Position numbers and translations under genes: made by a program
Shown here: positions 24,129-34,438 of the stretch, in pieces
How positions within the stretch are numbered: position 1 is the first letter of the stretch
How the letters are laid out: each line of letters starts with the position of its first letter
The notes under the pieces: generated by a model
Databases searched by the model: none
The model's input: the letters and a program-made list of their open reading frames with translations, nothing else
Told to the model about the DNA's origin: nothing
Assembly: GCF_019749255.1 (NCBI RefSeq)
Contig: NZ_JACWFH010000002.1
Coordinates: 19,289-54,039 of the forward strand
Reading direction: 5' to 3'
DNA: 34,751 nt
From: Mesobacillus maritimus
GTDB lineage: Bacteria; Bacillota; Bacilli; Bacillales; Cytobacillaceae

Positions 24129-24569
24129 ATGAAACTTCACGAACTAAAGCCTGCAGAAGGATCTCGCGGGGAGCGTAAGCGTAAAGGCCGTGGTATTGGA
24201 TCTGGTAATGGTAAAACAGCTGGAAAAGGTCATAAAGGTCAAAATGCTCGTTCAGGCGGGGGTGTACGTCCTGGATTTGAAGGTGGTCAAACACCTTTAG
24301 CTAGACGTCTACCTAAACGTGGATTTACGAACATTAATCGTAAAGAATACGCTGTGGTTAACCTTGATGCTTTAAATCGTTTTGAAGACGGAACCGAAGT
24401 GACTCCAGAACTTTTGATTGAAACAGGATTAGTCAAAAAGGAACTTGCAGGAGTAAAAATTCTTGCTAATGGTAACTTGGAGAAGAAACTAACTGTTAAA
24501 GCTCATAAGTTTTCCTCTGCAGCTCAAGAAGCAATTCAAGCTGCTGGTGGTCAAACTGAGGTGATCTAA
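24129..24569 (+). CDS. rplO: 50S ribosomal protein L15
   Basis: L15 is an assembly protein with an extended glycine/arginine-rich N-terminal tail that runs into the 50S core. The 146-residue product has [41 protein letters not shown] and the signature segment near the C terminus with [29 protein letters not shown] precedes the ATG. The stop overlaps the secY ATG by one base (TAATG). Confidence 0.97.
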   Translation: MKLHELKPAEGSRGERKRKGRGIGSGNGKTAGKGHKGQNARSGGGVRPGFEGGQTPLARRLPKRGFTNINRKEYAVVNLDALNRFEDGTEVTPELLIETGLVKKELAGVKILANGNLEKKLTVKAHKFSSAAQEAIQAAGGQTEVI

Positions 24570-25864
24570 TGTTTCAAACAATCTCCAATTTTATGCGCGT
24601 GGGTGAAATCAGAAGCAAAATTCTCTTCACCCTTTTAATGTTGATTGTATTTCGCCTTGGTGCCTTTATTCCGGTGCCAGGTGTGAATTCTGATATATTA
24701 AAAGCACAAGATACTTTAAGTGCTTTCGGTGTACTAAATGTATTTGGTGGCGGTGCACTCCAAAACTTCTCCATCTTTGCGATGGGAATTATGCCTTATA
24801 TTACTGCCTCCATCATCATCCAATTGTTGCAAATGGATGTGGTTCCAAAGTTCACTGAATGGTCAAAACAAGGGGACGTTGGTCGTAGAAAACTAGCGCA
24901 GTTCACTCGCTACTTTACGATCATCCTCGGGTTTATCCAGGCCTTTGGAATGAGTTATGGATTTAATAATTTGGCTGGTGGCTTGCTAATTTCCGATAGC
25001 GGAATCGGTAGCTACCTTCTTATCGCTACTGTATTAACGGCTGGTACTGCATTCTTAATGTGGCTTGGCGAGCAAATTACAGAAAAAGGTGCGGGAAATG
25101 GGATCTCAATCATTATCTTTGCGGGTATTGTTGCGGGACTTCCAACTATAGTAAACCAGATTTATACACAACAATTTGAAGGTGCTGGGGAAGCTCTTTT
25201 CTTACGTATTCTTACGGTTGTTCTTATCATCTTAGCGATAATTGCGGTTATCGTTGGAGTAATTTTCATCCAAGAGGCGTTAAGAAAAATTCCAATTCAG
25301 TATGCAAAAAGGATGTCTGTTGGGAATAATTCCGCTGGAGCTCAGTCCACTCATTTACCGTTAAAGGTTAATGCTGCGGGTGTTATTCCTGTCATCTTTG
25401 CAATTTCGTTTATCATTGTACCTCCAACGATTGCACAGTTTTTTGGTACAAATGATGTAACGATTTGGATTCAAAATACATTTGATTATACGAGACCACT
25501 CGGAATGATCATTTATGTTGCTTTAATTGTTGCGTTTACTTACTTCTATGCTTTCATTCAAGTAAACCCTGAAAAGGTGGCTGAAAACTTGAAGAAGCAA
25601 GGTGGGTATGTTCCTGGTATTCGTCCTGGTGCGAATACACAAGAGTACTTAACAAAGGTTTTAACTCGTTTGACTTTTGTTGGCGCAATTTTTCTTGCAG
25701 TCATTTCTGTATTGCCTGTATTCTTCATTAAAGTTGCTGGTCTTCCACAAAGTGTACAAATTGGAGGAACTGGTTTACTAATTGTAGTCGGTGTTGCACT
25801 AGACACAATGAAAAAACTAGAAGGCCAATTGGTGAAAAGACACTATAAAGGTTTTATTAAATAG
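24569..25864 (+). CDS. secY: Protein translocase subunit SecY
   Basis: SecY is the channel of the general secretion and membrane-insertion pathway, working with SecE, SecG and SecA. The 431-residue product has the ten-helix pattern: the N-terminal cytoplasmic segment, TM1 (about 19-38), the plug region with LNVFGGGALQNFSIFAMGIMPYITASIIIQLL, and cytoplasmic loops rich in Lys/Arg, such as KRMSVGNNSAGAQSTHLPLKVN (the SecA/ribosome contact) and KQGGYVPGIRPG. Start shares a base with the rplO stop. It is followed after 57 bases by adk. Confidence 0.98.
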   Translation: MFQTISNFMRVGEIRSKILFTLLMLIVFRLGAFIPVPGVNSDILKAQDTLSAFGVLNVFGGGALQNFSIFAMGIMPYITASIIIQLLQMDVVPKFTEWSKQGDVGRRKLAQFTRYFTIILGFIQAFGMSYGFNNLAGGLLISDSGIGSYLLIATVLTAGTAFLMWLGEQITEKGAGNGISIIIFAGIVAGLPTIVNQIYTQQFEGAGEALFLRILTVVLIILAIIAVIVGVIFIQEALRKIPIQYAKRMSVGNNSAGAQSTHLPLKVNAAGVIPVIFAISFIIVPPTIAQFFGTNDVTIWIQNTFDYTRPLGMIIYVALIVAFTYFYAFIQVNPEKVAENLKKQGGYVPGIRPGANTQEYLTKVLTRLTFVGAIFLAVISVLPVFFIKVAGLPQSVQIGGTGLLIVVGVALDTMKKLEGQLVKRHYKGFIK

Positions 25865-25873
25865 ATGGATTAG

Positions 25874-26571
<698 letters not shown>

Positions 26572-26572
<1 letters not shown>

Positions 26573-26749
26573 TGATTCATTGCAAAACTTCTCGTGAGTG
26601 TAAAAACACGCAAGAAGCTGGGCGAATGACAAAGGAACACCTCCCATGCCATTCAATCATATGTGGAAACAAACGGCTTTCTAGTTGTGCGTGAGTATGT
26701 CGGACATGGAATCGGGCAAGAATTACATGAGGAACCACAAGTTTTTTAG
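26572..26749 (+). pseudogene. map: Remnant of methionine aminopeptidase gene (map)
   Basis: Two disconnected pieces of type I methionine aminopeptidase are readable. From the ATG at 26572, the frame gives MIHCKTSRECKNTQEAGRM, matching the MIICKTPRELEIMREAGRI N terminus, and runs to a TGA near 26691-26694. In another frame, 26645-26749 gives [31 protein letters not shown] and a TAG, matching the region around the metal-binding His of the GHGIG motif. Roughly 130 residues between them and everything after DP/EPQ are missing, including most metal ligands, so no active enzyme can be made. It keeps the normal place and TAATG overlap with adk. Removal of N-terminal Met is essential, so another map gene must exist elsewhere (B. 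subtilis has a second one). Confidence 0.88.
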
Positions 26750-26829
26750 ATGATTGTTTGGTCATTCGGGTTCGAAAATAGCAAACAATATTTGCTAGCA
26801 ACATATTAGCAGACGGAATCAGACCAATA

Positions 26830-26838
26830 TGATATAAT
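26830..26838 (+). promoter_or_regulatory. Extended -10 promoter for infA
   Basis: TG-A-TATAAT (26830-26838) is a perfect extended -10. There is no good -35 at 16-18 bases upstream. Start would be near 26845, 58 bases before infA. The -10 is the centre of the dyad ATGAT-ATA-ATCAT (26829-26841). The rest of the 330-base adk-infA gap holds the map remnant and, at 26761-26832, a degenerate reading frame (RVRK-stop-QTIFASNILAD) that faintly resembles the C terminus of the small KOW protein YbzG found here in B. subtilis. Confidence 0.65.
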
Positions 26839-26902
26839 CATAAGGTTGACGAATGCCCTGTTTGTAAACCACATATGACGTGAAGAAGGGAGACGAAGTT
26901 CA

Positions 26903-27270
<368 letters not shown>

Positions 27271-27291
27271 ATTAGAAGGAGGTGCGCATTC

Positions 27292-27657
27292 ATGGCACGT
27301 ATTGCTGGTGTAGATATTCCACGTGAAAAGCGTGTAGTTATTTCATTAACTTACATTTTTGGAATTGGCAGACCAACTGCTGAAAAGATTCTTGCTGAAG
27401 CAGGTGTTTCTGTAGATACTCGCGTTCGCGACTTAACAGAAGATGAACTTACAAAGATTCGTGAAATCGTTGATAGATTAAAGGTTGAAGGTGACCTTCG
27501 CCGTGAAGTTTCCCTAAACATCAAACGTTTAATGGAAATCGGATCATTCCGCGGTTTACGTCATCGTCGTGGTCTTCCTGTTCGTGGACAGAACACAAAG
27601 AACAATGCTCGTACACGTAAAGGTCCTCGTAAGACTGTAGCTAACAAGAAAAAATAA
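27292..27657 (+). CDS. rpsM: 30S ribosomal protein S13
   Basis: S13 is a 30S head protein that forms bridges to L5 and contacts P-site tRNA with its basic tail. The 121-residue product has [33 protein letters not shown] and the signature [46 protein letters not shown] precedes the ATG at 27292. Confidence 0.98.
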   Translation: MARIAGVDIPREKRVVISLTYIFGIGRPTAEKILAEAGVSVDTRVRDLTEDELTKIREIVDRLKVEGDLRREVSLNIKRLMEIGSFRGLRHRRGLPVRGQNTKNNARTRKGPRKTVANKKK

Positions 27658-27681
27658 TAAGTAAAGGAGGTCAACAGTTAA

Positions 27682-28071
<390 letters not shown>

Positions 28072-28087
28072 TTTTTCTGTATAGAAT

Positions 28088-28116
28088 TTGTATCTGTGTC
28101 AATAATGGGATATGAT
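28088..28116 (+). promoter_or_regulatory. Probable promoter for rpoA-rplQ
   Basis: TTGTAT (28088-28093), 17-base spacer, TATGAT (28111-28116), just after rpsK. Start near 28123 leaves a leader of about 117 bases containing AACGTATACATGGGG and TTAGGAATTATACC; no clear terminator lies in it. Confidence 0.65.
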
Positions 28117-28239
28117 ACAAAATATTCGTGCAGATAATTAGTTCAGTTGTTGTGCACATACGGGAACGTATACATGGGGACTTTCGGTTAGGAATTATAC
28201 CTGCTGAGGGTTTCGACGTTTTGAAGGAGGGTATATTTG

Positions 28240-29184
28240 ATGATCGAAATAGAAAAACCAAAAATCGAAACGGTTGAGATCAGCGATGATGCCAAGTACG
28301 GCAAGTTTGTCGTAGAACCGCTTGAGCGTGGATATGGTACAACTTTGGGTAACTCCTTACGTCGTATCCTTTTATCCTCACTTCCAGGTGCCGCTGTAAC
28401 ATCCATTCAAATCGATGGAGTACTTCATGAGTTCTCTACAGTTGAGGGTGTTGTAGAAGATGTCACTTCTATCATCTTGAATGTAAAGAAACTAGCATTG
28501 AAGATTTACTCTGAGGATGAAAAGACACTCGAAATAGATATGCAAGGCGAGGGAGCTGTAACGGCTGCTGACATCACTCATGATAGTGATGTTGAAATCC
28601 TAAATCCCGACCTTCATATTGCAACTCTTTCAAGCAAAGGTTCACTTCGCATGCGCCTAACTGCTAGAAGAGGTCGTGGGTATACACCGGCTGATCAAAA
28701 TAAACGAGAAGATCAACCGATCGGGGTTATCCCAATCGATTCCATCTATACTCCAGTTTCACGTGTTTCTTACCAAGTTGAGAATACACGCGTGGGACAG
28801 ATGACCAACTTTGACAAGCTGACATTTGACGTATGGACAGATGGAAGCAATGGTCCTAAAGAAGCTGTTGCTCTTGGGGCAAAAATCCTTAATGAGCATT
28901 TAAATCTCTTTGTCGGTCTTACTGATGAAGCGCAGAATGCTGAAATTATGGTTGAAAAAGAAGAAGATCAAAAAGAAAAAGTTCTTGAAATGACTATTGA
29001 AGAACTCGACCTTTCTGTTCGTTCATATAACTGCCTAAAGCGTGCTGGTATCAATACTGTTCAAGAGCTTGCTCATAAGACTGAAGAGGATATGATGAAG
29101 GTACGTAACTTAGGAAGAAAATCGTTAGAAGAAGTAAAAGCAAAACTAGAGGAACTAGGCTTAGGCTTACGTAAAGATGACTAG
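28240..29184 (+). CDS. rpoA: DNA-directed RNA polymerase subunit alpha
   Basis: Alpha dimerizes to scaffold RNA polymerase and contacts UP elements and activators. The 314-residue product begins [49 protein letters not shown] (N-terminal domain, dimerization). A linker around 230 leads to the C-terminal helix-hairpin-helix domain [48 protein letters not shown] chose the ATG at 28240, 8 bases from GGAGGG; an in-frame TTG directly upstream gives no family length gain. Confidence 0.98.
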   Translation: MIEIEKPKIETVEISDDAKYGKFVVEPLERGYGTTLGNSLRRILLSSLPGAAVTSIQIDGVLHEFSTVEGVVEDVTSIILNVKKLALKIYSEDEKTLEIDMQGEGAVTAADITHDSDVEILNPDLHIATLSSKGSLRMRLTARRGRGYTPADQNKREDQPIGVIPIDSIYTPVSRVSYQVENTRVGQMTNFDKLTFDVWTDGSNGPKEAVALGAKILNEHLNLFVGLTDEAQNAEIMVEKEEDQKEKVLEMTIEELDLSVRSYNCLKRAGINTVQELAHKTEEDMMKVRNLGRKSLEEVKAKLEELGLGLRKDD

Positions 29185-29238
29185 TTAATTGCATTTAACT
29201 AGGCATTTTATTGTGACCTCTCATTTTACTTCTACTGA

Positions 29239-29625
<387 letters not shown>

Positions 29626-29646
29626 TAATTTAAACTCTCTCAAAAC

Positions 29647-29692
29647 AAGGGCGATGGACAGTTTTAAGAAACTTGTTTCATCCCCTTTTTTT
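29647..29692 (+). terminator. Terminator after rplQ
   Basis: AAGGG-c-GATG (29648-29657) pairs with CATC-CCCTT (29679-29687) with one bulge, and an inner ACA-GTTT pairs with AAAC-T-TGT around TAAG. It is followed by a run of T to 29692. It ends the alpha operon. Confidence 0.78.
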
Positions 29693-29945
29693 ATAGATAA
29701 CCAAATAGAATACATCGTACAAGCCAATACGAGTGTTACGATGAGCATACTGTAAAAAAAGAAAGTGAGGCTAGATCTACTCTTTCCTCATCTTGTTTAA
29801 GCAAGTAGGAATATATTTAAAGGTCTAGCTGTGACTTAAGGAATAGGATTGGTCCTTATGAATAGCCATTACACATTAATGGTATATACATGGTCAATTC
29901 ATGCTTAGTTGCCTGCACTTTTCTTGTGTGACTCGTCTAGCTCAT
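29693..29945. other. Gene-free, hairpin-rich spacer between rplQ and ecfA1
   Basis: The rplQ-ecfA1 gap is 473 bases without a gene on either strand. Within this part: CATCGTA (29713-29719) pairs with TACGATG (29737-29743); TAAGGA (29837-29842) with TCCTTA (29853-29858); CCATT (29866-29870) with AATGG (29878-29882). GTCTAGCT occurs at 29823 and 29935, the same 8-mer that opens the dispersed repeat at 6547. I see no convincing promoter for the ecf genes. Confidence 0.6.
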
Positions 29946-30025
29946 GCACCTCTTCCCCATCCATTTTGGATGCTGTTGTTTATTGCGGAATCCTTTTCCG
30001 CTGGGAAGAGGGGCAGGCTTTTTTT
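29946..30025 (+). terminator. Branched (three-way junction) terminator-like RNA before ecfA1
   Basis: The outer stem is GCACCTCTTCCC (29946-29957) with GGGAAGAGGGGC (30003-30014), 11 of 12 pairs. It encloses two hairpins: CATCCA-TTT-TGGATG (29958-29972) and GCGGAA-TCCTT-TTCCGC (29985-30001). Seven T follow at 30019-30025. GCAGGC (30013-30018), at the stem's 3' foot, is also perfectly complementary to GCCTGC (29911-29916) upstream, so an alternative pairing exists. It could be a terminator, a riboswitch-like switch controlling the ecf genes, or a repeat copy. Confidence 0.7.
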
Positions 30026-30098
30026 GTATTTAGAGATGTTTTTTTGTTGATGATTTATTGTTCATACAAAAAATAGATGAGTTGAGGGGAGGAAGGCA

Positions 30099-30938
30099 AT
30101 GAATTCACCACTAGTTGTACTTAACGATGTAAGCTTTCAGTATGAATCGCAAGAAACTCCCGCATTAAATCATATTAGTATGGAAGTGTATGAGGGTGAA
30201 TGGCTTGCCATTGTTGGTCACAATGGTTCTGGTAAATCCACTCTAGCGAGGTTATTGAACGGGCTACAATTTCCGAAAGAGGGAACGATTAATGTAGCGG
30301 GTATTACACTCTCAGAGGACTCTATATGGGAAATTCGAAAGCAAATAGGTATGGTCTTTCAAAATCCAGACAACCAATTTGTTGGAACGACCGTTCAAGA
30401 TGATGTGGCTTTTGGGCTTGAAAATAATGGAGTATCAGTAGAGATTATGAGCGATCGGGTTGTTGACGCGTTAAAAAAGGTTAATATGGATTCGTTTCTG
30501 GATCAAGAGCCACACCATCTGTCTGGGGGACAGAAGCAAAGAGTGGCCATTGCTGGTGTACTAGCCCTTAGACCATCTATTATTATACTTGATGAGGCTA
30601 CCTCTATGCTTGACCCTAGGGGACGAGGAGAGGTCATCGAGACAATTATGAATTTACAAAAGGAAGAAAAGATTACGGTTATTTCCATTACGCATGATCT
30701 TGAAGAAGCATCGAAGGCAAATCGAATCATTGTGATGAATCAAGGAGAAATCTATCGTGAGGGAACGCCTGAAGAAATATTTGAGATGGACGAAGAGCTT
30801 GTAAAGCTCGGTCTTGATATTCCGTTTTCAGTTAAAATTAGTAAGAAGCTACGTGAAAAAGGAATTAGCCTTGATAGGCATTATCTAACAGAAGAAGAGT
30901 TGGTGGCAGAGTTATGGACATCTCACTCAAAAATGTAG
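30099..30938 (+). CDS. ecfA1: ECF transporter ATP-binding protein EcfA1 (CbiO/YbxA type)
   Basis: One of two ATPases that power group II energy-coupling factor transporters for vitamins. The 279-residue product has Walker [10 protein letters not shown] at 40-48, Q-loop [10 protein letters not shown], signature LSGGQKQR (about 143-150), Walker [13 protein letters not shown] and H-loop SITHD. The Q-loop sequence NPDNQFVG is typical of EcfA. GAGGGGAGG precedes the ATG at 30099. Its end overlaps ecfA2 by 25 bases. No substrate-binding S component is present in the window; several elsewhere would share this module. Confidence 0.95.
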   Translation: MNSPLVVLNDVSFQYESQETPALNHISMEVYEGEWLAIVGHNGSGKSTLARLLNGLQFPKEGTINVAGITLSEDSIWEIRKQIGMVFQNPDNQFVGTTVQDDVAFGLENNGVSVEIMSDRVVDALKKVNMDSFLDQEPHHLSGGQKQRVAIAGVLALRPSIIILDEATSMLDPRGRGEVIETIMNLQKEEKITVISITHDLEEASKANRIIVMNQGEIYREGTPEEIFEMDEELVKLGLDIPFSVKISKKLREKGISLDRHYLTEEELVAELWTSHSKM

Positions 30939-31783
30939 AATATCGTTATTCGGCTGACACTCCTTTTGAACGGTTAGCGATTAAAGATGTATCTATCGAC
31001 ATCCCCTCTGGCTCTTATCTGGCCATTATTGGACACACGGGCTCTGGAAAATCTACAGTTTTGCAACATTTGAATGCATTGTTAAAACCGACTAAGGGAG
31101 CCGTAGTGATTGGTAGCCGTGAGATAAAGGCAGGGCGGAAGGAAAAGAATTTAAAAGGGATCCGCGAAAAGGTTGGGATTGTTTTTCAGTTTCCCGAGCA
31201 TCAGCTTTTTGAAGAAACCGTTGAGAAAGATATCTGTTTTGGACCGATGAACTTTGGTGTGTCTGAAACAGAAGCGAAAAGGCGGGCAAGAGATGCCATT
31301 AAGCAGGTTGGTTTATCGGAAAGTATCCTTGAAAAATCTCCATTTGATCTTTCTGGAGGCCAAATGCGACGTGTAGCAATTGCAGGGGTATTAGCGATGG
31401 AACCCGAGTGTATCGTACTAGACGAGCCTACTGCCGGTCTTGACCCACGAGGTCGTAAGGAAATCATGGATTTATTTTATACTCTTCACAAGGAACGTGG
31501 TTTGGCAACAGTACTGGTCACTCATAGTATGGAAGATGCTGCTAGGTATGCAGATGAAATTGTCATTATGCACAAAGGTACTGTTTTGAAAAAAGGGAAG
31601 CCATTAGAAATCTTTTCAAATCCTGAAGAGTTATTAGCTCATGGTCTGGACGTTCCTGAAGTCCTACGCTTTCAAATGAAAGTAGAAAAGGCCTTTAATA
31701 CGAAGTTTAGTAAAACTTGCCTTACTGAGGATGAACTGACGGATGTAATGGCTGATTTTCTAACGGGGAGGGTACCACGATGA
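30914..31783 (+). CDS. ecfA2: ECF transporter ATP-binding protein EcfA2 (YbaE type)
   Basis: Second ATPase of the ECF module. The 289-residue product has Walker [10 protein letters not shown] at 40-48, Q-loop [25 protein letters not shown], signature LSGGQMRR, Walker [14 protein letters not shown] and H-loop VTHSMEDA. The ATG at 30914 begins inside the end of ecfA1 (25 bases shared, other frame), and its TGA overlaps the ecfT ATG (ATGA). The tight overlaps indicate coupled translation and fixed stoichiometry of A1, A2 and T. Confidence 0.95.
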   Translation: MDISLKNVEYRYSADTPFERLAIKDVSIDIPSGSYLAIIGHTGSGKSTVLQHLNALLKPTKGAVVIGSREIKAGRKEKNLKGIREKVGIVFQFPEHQLFEETVEKDICFGPMNFGVSETEAKRRARDAIKQVGLSESILEKSPFDLSGGQMRRVAIAGVLAMEPECIVLDEPTAGLDPRGRKEIMDLFYTLHKERGLATVLVTHSMEDAARYADEIVIMHKGTVLKKGKPLEIFSNPEELLAHGLDVPEVLRFQMKVEKAFNTKFSKTCLTEDELTDVMADFLTGRVPR

Positions 31784-32577
31784 TGGAAAAAATGATTATC
31801 GGCCGGTATGTTCCCGCAGATTCCATTTTGCATAGAATGGACCCACGTTCCAAATTAATCATTGTCTTTTTATTTGTTTGTGTTATTTTTCTTGCAAATA
31901 ATATTTGGACTTATGGAATTTTAGTACTTTATACCTTTTTAATGGCAAGTTTCTCTAAAATACAGGCACGATTTTTAATAGGGGGTTTAAAGCCTGTCCT
32001 CTGGTTGGTCCTATTTACCTTTTTCCTTCATCTGTTTTTAACGAAAGAAGGAGCGATTATTCTAGACTTAGGATGGTTTAAAGTCTATGAAGAGGGGTTA
32101 AGGCAAGGTATTTTTATCTCGCTAAGGTTTTTCCTCTTGATTTTAATTACTTCCCTCCTAACTTTGACTACTACTCCTATCGAAATTACGGATGGCTTGG
32201 AAAGGTTATTGGGACCTTTGAAAAAAGTGAAATTTCCAGTTCATGAACTTGCGTTAATGATGTCGATTGCCCTAAGGTTTATCCCAACTTTAATGCAAGA
32301 AACGGATAAAATTATCAAGGCGCAAACAGCAAGAGGAGTCGAGTATACAAGTGGCCCAATCAAAGATCGTCTTAAAGCGGTCGTTCCTTTGTTAATTCCG
32401 CTGTTTATTAGTTCCTTTAAGCGAGCTGAGGAGCTTGCTGTTGCAATGGAGGCGCGTGGGTATAAGGGTGGAGAGGGTCGCACCAAATATCGCCAGCTTT
32501 CATGGGCAGTTGCCGATACCTTAATGATTGTTGGCTTATTATTCGTTACAATTCTACTGTTGGTATTTAGAGGATAA
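31780..32577 (+). CDS. ecfT: ECF transporter transmembrane protein EcfT (YbaF type)
   Basis: Membrane scaffold that couples EcfA1/EcfA2 to exchangeable S components. The 265-residue product starts [41 protein letters not shown] and has several hydrophobic stretches (about 24-42, 45-60, 65-82, 112-135, 245-263). The two Ala-Arg-Gly signatures of the coupling helices are AQTARGVEY and AMEARGYKGG. ATG at 31780 overlaps the ecfA2 stop; an ATG one codon on (31783) is an alternative. truA begins 12 bases after the stop. Confidence 0.95.
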   Translation: MMEKMIIGRYVPADSILHRMDPRSKLIIVFLFVCVIFLANNIWTYGILVLYTFLMASFSKIQARFLIGGLKPVLWLVLFTFFLHLFLTKEGAIILDLGWFKVYEEGLRQGIFISLRFFLLILITSLLTLTTTPIEITDGLERLLGPLKKVKFPVHELALMMSIALRFIPTLMQETDKIIKAQTARGVEYTSGPIKDRLKAVVPLLIPLFISSFKRAEELAVAMEARGYKGGEGRTKYRQLSWAVADTLMIVGLLFVTILLLVFRG

Positions 32578-32589
32578 TGGGGTTTGGTT

Positions 32590-33324
32590 ATGAGGATTAA
32601 ATGTACGATTGCTTATGATGGAACTGGTTTTGCTGGTTATCAGGTACAGCCTAATAAACGAACCGTGCAGGGTGACATAGAAGCCGCTCTGGCAAGGCTT
32701 CACAAAGGCGAGAGTATCAAGATTAGTGCTTCAGGTCGCACCGATGCGGGCGTCCACGCAAAAGGACAAGTGATTCACTTTGACACCCCACTGAATCTTC
32801 CAGAGGATAAATGGGTGATCGCTCTAAATGCCCACCTGCCCGACGATATTGTCGTTCTCCAGGCTGTTAGGATCTCGAGCGACTTTCATGCACGCTTTGA
32901 TGCAATTGGAAAAGAATATCGTTATTTTATCAGTCAAACAAGGCAACGTGACCCGTTTTTAAGGCATTATGCCTATCATTACACATATCCAATCAATGTT
33001 AAGAAGATGGAAGAGGCATCTGCTGCTCTCATTGGGACCCATGATTTTACTAGCTTTTGCTCTGCGAAGACAGAGGTAGAGGATAAGGTTAGGACTCTAG
33101 AAAGTATTGATATTTTTGAAGAAAATAATTTACTAGTTGTCCGCTTTGTAGGAAATGGATTTCTTTATAATATGGTTCGGATTCTCGTCGGTACACTTCT
33201 TGAAGCAGGCCGAGGGGACCGGGAACCTAGCACGTTTAAGGAAATCCTTGATAAAAAGGACCGGCAGTATGCGGGAAAGACAGTACCTGGTCATGGCTTA
33301 TATCTTTGGGAAGTTTTTTATTAA
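32590..33324 (+). CDS. truA: tRNA pseudouridine(38-40) synthase TruA
   Basis: TruA converts uridines 38, 39 and 40 of the anticodon stem-loop to pseudouridine. The 244-residue product has the catalytic Asp52 in GRTDAGVHAKGQV, the early AYDGTGFAGYQVQPNKRTVQ, KEYRYFI, HDFTSFCSA and GNGFLYNMVRILVGTLLEAGRG motifs, all in place. I chose the ATG at 32590 (RIKCTIAYDG), as in Bacillus relatives; in-frame TTG at 32584 overlaps the weak GGGG site. It is the last gene of the ecf unit. Confidence 0.95.
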   Translation: MRIKCTIAYDGTGFAGYQVQPNKRTVQGDIEAALARLHKGESIKISASGRTDAGVHAKGQVIHFDTPLNLPEDKWVIALNAHLPDDIVVLQAVRISSDFHARFDAIGKEYRYFISQTRQRDPFLRHYAYHYTYPINVKKMEEASAALIGTHDFTSFCSAKTEVEDKVRTLESIDIFEENNLLVVRFVGNGFLYNMVRILVGTLLEAGRGDREPSTFKEILDKKDRQYAGKTVPGHGLYLWEVFY

Positions 33325-33360
33325 GTTGGAATAAAAATTCCATGACAACTAATCCTGGTG

Positions 33361-33389
33361 TTGACATTAGGACTCTAAAGTTATATCAT
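33361..33389 (+). promoter_or_regulatory. Sigma-A promoter for rplM-rpsI
   Basis: TTGACA (33361-33366), 17-base spacer, TATCAT (33384-33389). Start near 33396. The -10 forms the left arm of an 8-bp dyad, ATATCATA (33383-33390) with TATGATAT (33397-33404), followed by TTTTTAA; for RNA reading through from truA this would also look like a weak terminator. Confidence 0.82.
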
Positions 33390-33395
33390 ATTCAG

Positions 33396-33500
33396 GTATG
33401 ATATTTTTAAACCCACTGATAAGCCCCGGAACTTATCTGTGTTGTAATATATCAAATGACATGCGAAACGAAAAATGATTTTTATGGATAATTTAGGAGG
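33396..33500 (+). ncRNA. L13 (rplM) leader RNA
   Basis: The untranslated leader between the rplM promoter and gene, in the place of the L13 leader known in low-GC Gram-positives. GATAAG (33419-33424) pairs with CTTATC (33433-33438) around CCCCGGAA, and the surrounding AACCCACTGATAAG..AACTTATC resembles the family as I recall it. Presumed autoregulation by L13. No covariance search was possible. Confidence 0.65.
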
Positions 33501-33507
33501 GACATTC

Positions 33508-33945
33508 ATGCGTTCAACTTTTATGGCTAATGCCAAGAATATCGAGCGTAAATGGTATGTAGTAGATGCAGAAGGCCAAACTCTTGGTCGTCTAGCAAGC
33601 GAAGTTGCAGCCATCTTGCGCGGTAAACATAAACCAACTTTTACACCACACGTTGACACTGGTGACCACGTCATCATTATCAATGCTTCAAAAATTCAAT
33701 TGACTGGTAATAAGATCAATGACAAGATCTACTACCGTCACACAATGCACCCAGGTGGTTTGAAGCAAAGAACGGCTCTTGAAATGCGTACAAACTACCC
33801 TGAAAAAATGCTTGAACTAGCAATTAAAGGTATGCTTCCAAAGAACTCTTTAGGACGTCAAATCTTCAAAAAGCTACATGTATATGCAGGTAGTGAGCAT
33901 CAAAATCAAGCACAAAAACCTGAAGTTTACGAACTTCGCGGATAA
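33508..33945 (+). CDS. rplM: 50S ribosomal protein L13
   Basis: L13 is one of the first 50S assembly proteins. The 145-residue product begins [59 protein letters not shown] and contains [54 protein letters not shown], the L13 signature. The ATG at 33508 lies 8 bases after GGAGGG. Upstream in-frame codons fall in the leader. Confidence 0.98.
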   Translation: MRSTFMANAKNIERKWYVVDAEGQTLGRLASEVAAILRGKHKPTFTPHVDTGDHVIIINASKIQLTGNKINDKIYYRHTMHPGGLKQRTALEMRTNYPEKMLELAIKGMLPKNSLGRQIFKKLHVYAGSEHQNQAQKPEVYELRG

Positions 33946-33965
33946 TTATTAAGGAGGTTATACAC

Positions 33966-34358
33966 TTGGCACAAGTTCAATATATCGGAACAGGTCGTCG
34001 TAAGAGCTCCGTAGCTCGTGTACGTCTAGTACCTGGCGAAGGCAAAGTTATCGTTAACAATCGTGAAATCGAAGATTATATCCCATTCGCAGCTTTACGT
34101 GAGGTTGTTAAGCAACCTCTAGTGGCAACTGAAACAGTTGGCGCTTATGACATTCTTGTCAACGTTAAAGGTGGCGGCTACACTGGTCAAGCTGGCGCAA
34201 TCCGCCACGGTATCGCTCGTGCGTTACTACAAGCTGATCCAGAATTCCGTCCAGCTCTTAAGAGTGCAGGATTATTAACTCGTGACGCTCGTATGAAAGA
34301 ACGTAAAAAATACGGTCTTAAAGGCGCTCGTCGTGCACCTCAGTTCTCAAAGCGTTAA
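33966..34358 (+). CDS. rpsI: 30S ribosomal protein S9
   Basis: S9 is a 30S head protein whose C-terminal Lys-Arg tail contacts P-site tRNA. The 130-residue product starts [23 protein letters not shown] and ends [11 protein letters not shown] as expected. The start is TTG at 33966, after AAGGAGGTT. It is cotranscribed with rplM, 20 bases apart, and closed by a strong terminator. Confidence 0.98.
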   Translation: MAQVQYIGTGRRKSSVARVRLVPGEGKVIVNNREIEDYIPFAALREVVKQPLVATETVGAYDILVNVKGGGYTGQAGAIRHGIARALLQADPEFRPALKSAGLLTRDARMKERKKYGLKGARRAPQFSKR

Positions 34359-34373
34359 TTTTTACGCTACGGA

Positions 34374-34407
34374 AGACTCTCAACCAATTGGTTGGGGGTC
34401 TTTTTTT
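34374..34407 (+). terminator. Rho-independent terminator after rpsI
   Basis: AGACTCTCAACC (34374-34385) pairs with GGTTGGGGGTCT (34390-34401), all 12 positions paired with two G-U, loop AATT, followed by seven T. Ends the rplM-rpsI operon. Confidence 0.93.
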
Positions 34408-34438
34408 ATGATTTTTAAATCTAAGGGAAAAGGAAATG

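Noticed and set aside
26577-26804. 75-codon open frame on the - strand in the map remnant
   Set aside because: It is antisense to recognisable methionine aminopeptidase sequence and has no protein-like features.
30044-30072. TTGTTG..TACAAA as a promoter for ecfA1
   Set aside because: Both boxes are weak and the spacing is about 15 bases.
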